Shown here: piece after piece, positions 58,321 to 64,000 of the stretch | Numbering within the stretch: position 1 is the stretch's first letter | Layout: each line of letters starts with the position of its first letter | Assembly: GCF_918797505.1 (NCBI RefSeq) | Contig: NC_092797.1 | Location: 1,488,001-1,552,000, forward strand | Source of the DNA: Bemisia tabaci | Lineage: Eukaryota; Arthropoda; Insecta; Hemiptera; Aleyrodidae | Direction: 5' to 3' | Length of the DNA stretch: 64,000 nt | Position numbers and translations under genes: made by a program | Notes under the pieces: model-generated | The model's database searches: none | The model's input: only the letters and a program-made list of their open reading frames with translations | Told to the model about the DNA's origin: nothing

Positions 58321-58589
58321 CTTAAGTCTTTCTTTCCTCCTTGTCTTTTTGCCTCCTAACGCATTTTGGTGGTGGTTTTTTTTTGTTTGTTTTCGCTTGC
58401 AAAAGAACAAGGAGGAAAGAACGACGTAAGTTACAGTAAATTCGCGTTCTCAGTAAAGTCCCCATGCCCTCCCTTGCTTGAAGTGATCTCACTTCAGTAG
58501 TTTTTTTTTGCCCTCCCTTGCTTGAAGTGATCTCACTTCAGTAGTTTTTTTCCATGTTTTTTTTTTTTTTTTTTTTTTTTTTTGCAATT

Positions 58590-58862
58590 AATTTTCTCCC
58601 TTACTTTCGGCCCCCTCCCCTCCCAAACAGAGAGTGGGTCTAGGAATTTTAAATATTCTAACGCCCAGTTTTAGAACAGGGGGCGTACGATACCGTAGCT
58701 TTGGTTCGAAGGATGCAGTGGTGTTTCGGCACTTCGTTCAGTCGGCCGGCGGCCATCGCTTTCCTATGACGGCTGAATCCATAACCAGGACCCGGTATGG
58801 TGCAAGTTAGAGGGCGGTAAAAGAAACCCTCGGCCCTTCTGGCGAAAAAAAAAAAAAAAAGA
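58590..58862 (+). other. Unassigned sequence with A16 end, possible retroposed fragment
   Basis: A GC-balanced 200-bp block (TACGATACCGTAGCTTTGG, TTCGTTCAGTCGGCCGGCGG, AACCAGGACCCGGTATGG) ends in a run of 16 or more A at about 58845. This looks like a retroposed 3' end, but no TSD was found. Confidence 0.3.
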
Positions 58863-59211
58863 TGGTCCATTTGTATGGGTGGGAGGATACGTAAAACTCC
58901 TTCATCCCTCTCTGTTTCTTTTTCTTTTGTAGTTCGGCAGTGGATCAGTAGGCCTAAAGGGGAAGTTCAACCACTATAAAGAAAGGAACAACGCGCCACT
59001 GAACTTACCTCCTGAGAAATTATTATTTTTCCGGTCTTTCCCTCTTCAAAATAATTAATTGACAAGCAATCAAAACAAAGACAAATCCAAATCAATTGTG
59101 TTTTGCTGACGGTCAATTGATTATTTTGACGAGGGTTTCTCTAAGGTGGTGTGGAAAGTGTTCTTTTAGTAAGTTAGTAAAATAATTCAAGTCGTAAGAT
59201 TGCTCCGTAAA

Positions 59212-59544
59212 ATGTTCTGTGACATACTTATTTTATTGACGCATAATAATATGACGGAGAAAACACTTAATCTAGTCTCTCGAACAGAGCTTTCATTTGT
59301 TCTCAATTTTTCGGAACAAAGGAAGAGAGGAGGCACTTCCAGTTTTGCAACAAAAAATGAACATTTATTTACAGGGTCTAAAGATGATCAATTGGACGTA
59401 TTTCTGCTAAAAGGAACTAAGTGCATAGGGTTTGCGTGTAACATAGTTCCTTCTAGCATAAATACGTCCAACTGTAACAAGAAGGACGATGACACGAAAA
59501 GCCCGAAATGTGAAAAGGATAAAAAATGCACGAAAAATGGGTAA
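59212..59544 (+). CDS. Uncertain 110-aa ORF containing a hairpin MITE
   Basis: An ATG-started frame runs through an 83-bp hairpin repeat (59391-59473) without a stop and ends in a hydrophilic Cys-spaced stretch CNKKDDDTKSPKCEKDKKC. An acceptor-like TTTATTTACAG at 59364-59374 could start a shorter exon, and AAAAATGG|GTAACG could be a donor, but its exit phase does not fit the 60.1 kb exon. The Lys/Asp/Cys part looks coding, while the hairpin part does not. It could be an exon into which a MITE inserted, or a chance ORF. Confidence 0.2.
   Translation: MFCDILILLTHNNMTEKTLNLVSRTELSFVLNFSEQRKRGGTSSFATKNEHLFTGSKDDQLDVFLLKGTKCIGFACNIVPSSINTSNCNKKDDDTKSPKCEKDKKCTKNG
59391..59473. repeat. Family G hairpin, 83 bp, inside an ORF
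   Basis: TTGGACGTATTTCTGCTAAA pairs with CTAGCATAAATACGTCCAA-type right arm. The ORF at 59212-59544 reads through. Confidence 0.8.
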
Positions 59545-60105
59545 CGAATGCTAACATTGTCATTTTTTTAAGCTTGGGTACCCATTTCTTGTGTGTCATT
59601 TATCCTCGTAACAATGGGATGAATGTGCTATTGACCTACTGACCCTAACTCCTGAGAAATTAGGAGTATACTCTTAAGTGCAAGAGTTTCTCTTTAAATG
59701 GCATTCTCTGGTTTTAGACCTTTTGAGGGTATCTTAGGGACCAATGTCTACACAAGAAAGAAAATGAATGGAAAGAAATGTAATAAAGCGGTGACAATAA
59801 GGCGAATACATGTTAATTTCGATCGATTTCCCAGGCGCTAGGTATCAACCAAGATGAACAGAAAAAATTAAAAGTCCCGAAACCGGGTGTCCAGTCCACT
59901 CTTAACGCTCACTAATTCTACTACATGCCATCCTAACTTTAGGAAAAAGTCAGTTATTTTTCATTGACGAGGAAAACTTCCTGCAAAATGTGCTCTTAAT
60001 ATGGACTTTTAAGCTCGTTTTGCACCTTAAGCCTTGCGAAATAGGTGACCTTGACACGCATTTTCCTCCTCTTTCGCTGCACGTCACTTTGATATTTTCT
60101 TCTAG

Positions 60106-60330
60106 GGGCAAGCAAACTGGGTTGTGTACAAAAATTCAGAGGTGAAAATTCCAACGATCTCAAATTATCGAACCGATACTGTAACAGTGGGTTTCTTTGA
60201 GACAGCTAATCTCGGACTGCGTTCTGATGAAAAACTTTTGAACATGGCATGCTTCTCCGAGGGAGATGAAAAGTCATGTGATGTCAGCGGCGGATCCAGC
60301 GATTTGGCAACACCGCATTACTTCACTTAA
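60106..60330 (+). CDS. Candidate terminal exon of a plus-strand gene, end supplied by a MITE
   Basis: A pyrimidine-rich acceptor ending TTTTCTTCTAG leads into a frame starting GGG CAA that encodes GQANWVVYKNSEVKIPTISN, YRTDTVTVGFFETANLGLRS and DEKLLNMACFSEGDEKSCDV. The composition and codon usage look like a real protein: alternating hydrophobic and polar residues, as in a beta-rich domain, plus two Cys. From about 60285 the frame runs into the inverted repeat of a MITE and adds roughly 15 residues before TAA at 60328. Either the true donor was lost or the MITE now provides the C-terminus. No upstream exon with matching phase was found. The protein is not recognised. Confidence 0.45.
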   Translation, partial: GQANWVVYKNSEVKIPTISNYRTDTVTVGFFETANLGLRSDEKLLNMACFSEGDEKSCDVSGGSSDLATPHYFT

Positions 60331-60450
60331 ACCTATGCCTATGCTAGATAAGCGATTCTTGTCGGAGCACCTGGTCCCTCCAAGAATCGATACATTTCCG
60401 TAGATTTAAATGGGGAAATCCGGTGTTGCCAAATTGCTGGATCCGCCAGT
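60286..60450. mobile_element. 165-bp TIR element, possibly hAT-like
   Basis: GCGGCGGATCCAGCGATTTGG and CCAAATTGCTGGATCCGCC (20-bp words) are inverted, with the inner ATTTGGCAACACCG / CGGTGTTGCCAAAT. It interrupts or ends the 60.1 kb exon. The TSD is unclear. Confidence 0.75.
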
Positions 60451-60727
60451 ATGTGTGATAAGAATCAAATGATTCTGAGGTGCTATCTGTGGGAGCAGGA
60501 AAGAGCGGAGCTCCCCGAGCAGGGAGGCCGTGGCGCTGGCGCCCTCTTAATTTCGATTTACGGGACAGGCGAGGGATCCATTATTCCGATTCCAGCCAGA
60601 AATGAGAAAACACAACGACTGAAATAGACGAGCCTCCAGGATTAATGATTCTCATTGTCACGTCAGTCGCTTAAATAATCCTAATCACCATTTAAGTCAT
60701 TTCAGTTGAAAGCTTAAAATGATCTAC

Positions 60728-60957
60728 CATTCACTTATAATAATCTTTAATTTTAGTTTGTGTGGATTTTGAAAGCTGTCCGGATATTAAAACTGCTTCC
60801 ACATTTTGGAGGCTGAATGTCCTAAGTTTGTTGCGCAGTTGCCGCTTATGCCGAAAAATTTCGTCTTAAGCGGAGAACGGTTAAGACGAAAAGCCGCTTA
60901 TGACGAAATTATTTTCGGTCCCTTCATTTTTCGTCTTAACGAGCTTTTACTGTAGTA
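60728..60957. mobile_element. pogo-like element F3, right end only
   Basis: From ATCTACCATTCACTTATAAT onward it matches the last about 230 bp of F1, ending CTTAACGAGCTTTTACTGTA. The left two thirds are missing. Confidence 0.8.
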
Positions 60958-61091
60958 TGAGTTTTCAGCAAAACGTGTTTAGTTAACACGCTACATTGCT
61001 ATGTTCCACTTGGCTTTTTCAGCAACGATGACGCAGGGATTCCGACCTCAACGATGTGTTGTTGATAACGAACTATTAGTAGCTTAGGAAA

Positions 61092-62075
61092 AAGGGGCTT
61101 GGAGGACAAGGCTCATTAGTGCAGTTTTTGAAAAAATGTAGATATTCATGAACTCGACTATAACTAGTTCGAAAGTGATATTCTGTGAAAAATTCACAAC
61201 TAAAACCCAAGTTCAAAGCATCAAAAAAGTGAGTTCAAACTTCCTTTCCGCTATGAGGCTCCGTGTGATTTTGAAACTTCAAACACGCATTTCTTGAAAA
61301 AGCAAAAACCAGGGCCGGCTATAGGGGGTGGCCACATGAGCCGCGGCCCATGGCGGCAAATTTAGGGGGCGGCAAATTTTGCAAATTTTTCAAATGTAGG
61401 TATAAAAAAATCGAATTTAGAAAAAAAAATTACCAAGAGAAAAGAGAAAAAATCGCTCTTTCCTGAGAGTATAGGAATATCCAATTTTGTCGTCTTTTGG
61501 TGATACAAGAGACAGCACTTTAATTGGTCGAGTTAAGAGAGAAACCAACCACGCAATTTGGCCTGGAACAGCGCGGCGCAGAGAGTAATGATGACGAGGA
61601 CTCGAGATGAAAAGGAAAAGCCCTCGGCTCGGCAGTCGGCATATGACACATATTAGCGCCTACAAGGCTGCATGAATACTTCACGCGTTGCGTCAAACAC
61701 ACTGCGGTCAGCGCGGCGCGGCGGCGGAAGTTAAAATTATTAAACCACATTTACGTTTGTTCTTTCAAAATGTTTTCGTTTATTTCTTATAAATGGAGGG
61801 CGTTGTCCTCACAGACATAAGTTTACGGAACTTGACTTTCGCGCGAGGTTCCGTGAACTTTTGCTAGTGTTGACAGGGCTTTCACAAAAAATATGTCCAA
61901 CACGTGTAAACGCGCCTTATGCATCCCTCCCCCTCCGTCACGTCCACTTGATGGTTTTTATAGATGTTTCAAAACGAATGAGAAGGAATGAAATACAGGC
62001 CGCCCATGGGCGCAAGTAGGTAAAGCCGGCCCTGGCAGAAACTGCACTTATGCGTCTTGTCCTCCATGCTCCTCA
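61092..62075. mobile_element. Family N TIR element, copy 2, split by D3
   Basis: Left arm GGGGCTTGGAGGACAAGG and TAGTGCAGTTTTTG; right arm AAACTGCACTTATGCG and GTCCTCCATGCTCCTC. D3 (61310-62034) lies between them. Confidence 0.65.
61310..62034. mobile_element. hAT-type element D3, 725 bp, nested, opposite orientation to D1
   Basis: Ends CAGGGCCGGCT and AAGCCGGCCCTG, TSD GCAAAAAC (61302-61309) and GCAGAAAC (62035-62042), 7 of 8. It splits a copy of TIR family N. Internal order is reversed relative to D1/D2. Confidence 0.85.
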
Positions 62076-62574
62076 AATTACTTATCGGCGCTCGCAAGAT
62101 GAATGAGCGTAACTTCATTTCAAAGTTTCAAGTTTTACACCCGAATATTGCATTTTTACTAAGAAACTGTTGATTATTTCTAACTAAAAATGTCACTGAT
62201 TTTTTTTCGCGACCATTTCAAGAATTAGTAGTAGGTATTTTGAACAGAAATTAAAGGGGTCGAAAATTAAAATCTGTGAAAGCTTTAGATTACAATAATG
62301 CTCTTACATCGGTAGGTGAAGAGAAAACAAAATGCGTAATCTTCGATAGCGAATTTTCAGATGTCTGCTCTTGTTTTACCGATGTATTGTTTTTTCTTAA
62401 AGAAAATTAACGAAACAGTCACTCTTGAAATCGTCTTAACATTTTTCGACTTCTACAAAAATGTTTAAAAAATGAGATATTTCTGTTGGTTTTATTTTCA
62501 ATGAGTAAATAAATCATGATAGGAAATTTTAAACACCTGCATCCACATAGACCAGGTCGCAACTACCTCGTAAA

Positions 62575-62720
62575 TTTGTTACTATTTCATCGGGGTGTCG
62601 TGCATGTTGCCCATTCACTAATTGAAGGGGCTTCTATTATTGAAAACTATTGCACTACAATTGAAGAAGCTTCCATTTTTTACATTCCAAACTGCCTACC
62701 TTTCTCGCACGTGAAATTCA
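62575..62720 (+). repeat. Dispersed repeat family Q, copy 3
   Basis: GTTGCCCATTCACTAATTGA, GGGGCTTCTATTATTG and CCAAACTGCCTACCTTTC align in order with the other two copies. Confidence 0.55.
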
Positions 62721-62989
62721 TTTAATTTATCTTTAAGGTCGGCAAATATTGACCAATAATGTATGAAAATACTGCAATTTCTTGGTAAAAAAAATGCAAT
62801 TTAGTTGCCTCAAAGAATTGACGTCAAGTACTTTTCTATTTAAAAAAATAAACTATGACAGGAAGTCTGGAAAGTCGCAAACCGGGATTCGTGGTCCAGA
62901 AGTTTCATTGTATATGTGTTTCAACTTCAAAGTGGCAGATTTGTAACAGTAACATTGTTAATTAATAATTTATATTTTATCAGGTATAA

Positions 62990-63250
62990 TTGGATCGCAT
63001 GCAGCAAAAAGGAACCAGCGCGATTACAGTGTTTTAAAAATCATGCAACCTCTTCATTTCTTTTAAAAATACTTAATACATGTACGATATTAACATTTAC
63101 ACAATTATTTTCCTTTGAAATAAACAATTTTTTAGTGGGGAATCAAACTTATTTGCTATTCTGGAAGATTTCTTCGATAATTATGAAGAAGCAACATTTT
63201 TACAACACTATATAATCGCGCTGGTTCTTTTTTGCTAGATGCGATCCAAT
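62990..63250. mobile_element. Family E MITE, copy 2
   Basis: 261 bp, starting TTGGATCGCATGCAGCAAAA and ending in its inverse TTGCTAGATGCGATCCAA. Confidence 0.85.
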
Positions 63251-63659
63251 CATAATTCCTCAGGCCAAAAAAATGAACTTGAAAATACAGACAAATCCCC
63301 TCTCCTTTCCCCTCCCTTTTGGCGAAAAAATCATTTGAATACACAAATAGCCTTACCGTCAGTTGTAACACTCATCTTGATCAGTGGGATTGAAAACTAA
63401 CTCAGTATTAAGAAAAATACTTTCGCTGTTAAAATAAAAACAGTAACTTGGCACTCAAATATGTCAACTGTCGGTGTTTGTCGCATCTCCTCCTCTCGGT
63501 GTCAGTCCGTCAGTGCCCGATGCTGCTGGCTTGAGAACATCCTGTTGAACCTTTGTAGCAGCTGCAGCTTTTGTGCCGATAGTGTACTCACCGTGTCTTG
63601 ACCATCCAGCTTTTGTTTATTCTCACCGCATGCGCACACCTGTATCACGGCCTCGCTCT

Positions 63660-63732
63660 TTGACGTGACGTCATCCGGGGCAGACGTGACACAAAGCGTC
63701 GCAATCTCGTCTCGACGTCATGTGACGTCTGC
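63660..63732. promoter_or_regulatory. Cluster of CRE-like TGACGT sites
   Basis: A perfect TGACGTCA lies at 63666-63673, preceded by TGACGTGA, followed by CGACGTCA (63713-63720) and TGACGTCT (63723-63730). The stretch is GC-richer than its flanks. About 60 bp to the left, on the minus strand, a GTGAGT donor (end of a possible exon at 63598) could mark a 5' exon transcribed leftward. TGACGTCA is the palindromic CREB/ATF site. Function here is inferred from clustering only. Confidence 0.3.
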
Positions 63733-64000
63733 TCAAGCTCTCCCCTTCCACTCTGCCGTCCGAAGCAAGAACGCCGTAAATCGATTCCAGATTTTGCAAT
63801 GTCCTACACGGAAGAAAATTGAATGTTGCTTTAGCATTTATAATGTTAAAAAAATATATGACAGGTATAAATGCTGATTTTACAATAAAAACATGCTAGG
63901 TTATCTACGCCCATGGTTAAATAAACAAATTCAATGTTGAGTTAGCATTTCTTTTTAAAGTGAAATCAGCATTTGATACTTTTCGCACGTTTTTTTAACA

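Noticed and set aside
59009..59041. 33-nt segment with a GTAAGT donor whose exit phase fits the 53.4 kb exon
   Set aside because: The acceptor has almost no pyrimidine tract and a stop lies just upstream in frame. Too weak to call, but worth checking as the next upstream exon.
1..64000. CRISPR arrays, operons, prokaryotic promoters or terminators
   Set aside because: No spaced identical short repeats with unique spacers and no prokaryote-like gene packing; the sequence is eukaryotic in character.

Overview
The window looks like AT-rich animal (very probably insect) nuclear DNA. It has no dense coding, no operons and no long intact ORFs, but it is packed with short non-autonomous transposons, foldback repeats, homopolymer runs and a satellite-like array. 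Several repeat families recall those common in whitefly (Bemisia) genomes. That is a memory-based impression, and the species is not proven by the sequence.

The best coding signal is on the minus strand. Seven segments with splice-site-like borders lie at 53.4, 46.9, 44.5, 42.8, 40.7, 36.4-35.9 and 2.5-2.3 kb, and their reading phases fit across all six junctions. Read together they give one transmembrane segment (built by the 53.4 and 46.9 kb exons), a basic juxtamembrane stretch, and a long Ser/Pro/Arg/Tyr-rich cytoplasmic-like tail. I read this as the 3' part of a large single-pass membrane protein gene whose 5' end lies beyond 53.5 kb and whose 3' end lies left of the window. The family is not recognised. 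The 36.4 kb segment could instead be an alternative first exon. The intron from 35.9 to 2.5 kb would be about 33 kb and holds most of the repeats. A separate plus-strand exon candidate lies at 60.1 kb, and three weaker ORFs lie at 30.1, 38.5 and 59.2 kb.

Region by region: 0-2.3 kb has TIR elements and a foldback. 2.3-2.5 kb is the last exon seen. 2.6-5 kb has a MITE and low-complexity DNA. 5.1-8.5 kb has a 530-bp foldback, a hAT-type element nested in another MITE, and a second small hAT-type element. 8.7-12.6 kb has 12-bp tandem repeats, a 316-bp hairpin and a 0.93-kb TIR element nested in another repeat. 13-20 kb is repeat-poor to moderate, with a GC-rich island near 18 kb and purine/pyrimidine tracts at 18.6-19.0 kb. 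21.5-22.5 kb is a 489-bp tandem duplication. 25.3-28 kb has paired MITEs, a short non-LTR-type insert with a TTAC tail, and a MITE nested in a MITE. 29-31.2 kb has a second 0.93-kb element, an ORF relic and a 436-bp TIR element. 32.7-39.1 kb has a pogo-like element inside a hAT-like MITE and a roughly 0.4-kb inverted duplication flanking the main exon. 40-47.3 kb has four exons plus elements. 47.5-49.5 kb is a 1.95-kb TIR-like element with a tRNA-like module inside. 49.7-53.2 kb is an 11-copy 318-bp tandem array. 53.6-64 kb holds a second pogo-like element, foldbacks, a 114-bp tandem block rich in splice-acceptor-like tracts, the 60.1 kb exon, a hAT-type element nested in another TIR repeat, and a CRE-like cluster at the right edge.

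The repeats record a layered history. Four nested insertions can be read with target duplications or clear empty sites, so relative ages can be ordered.
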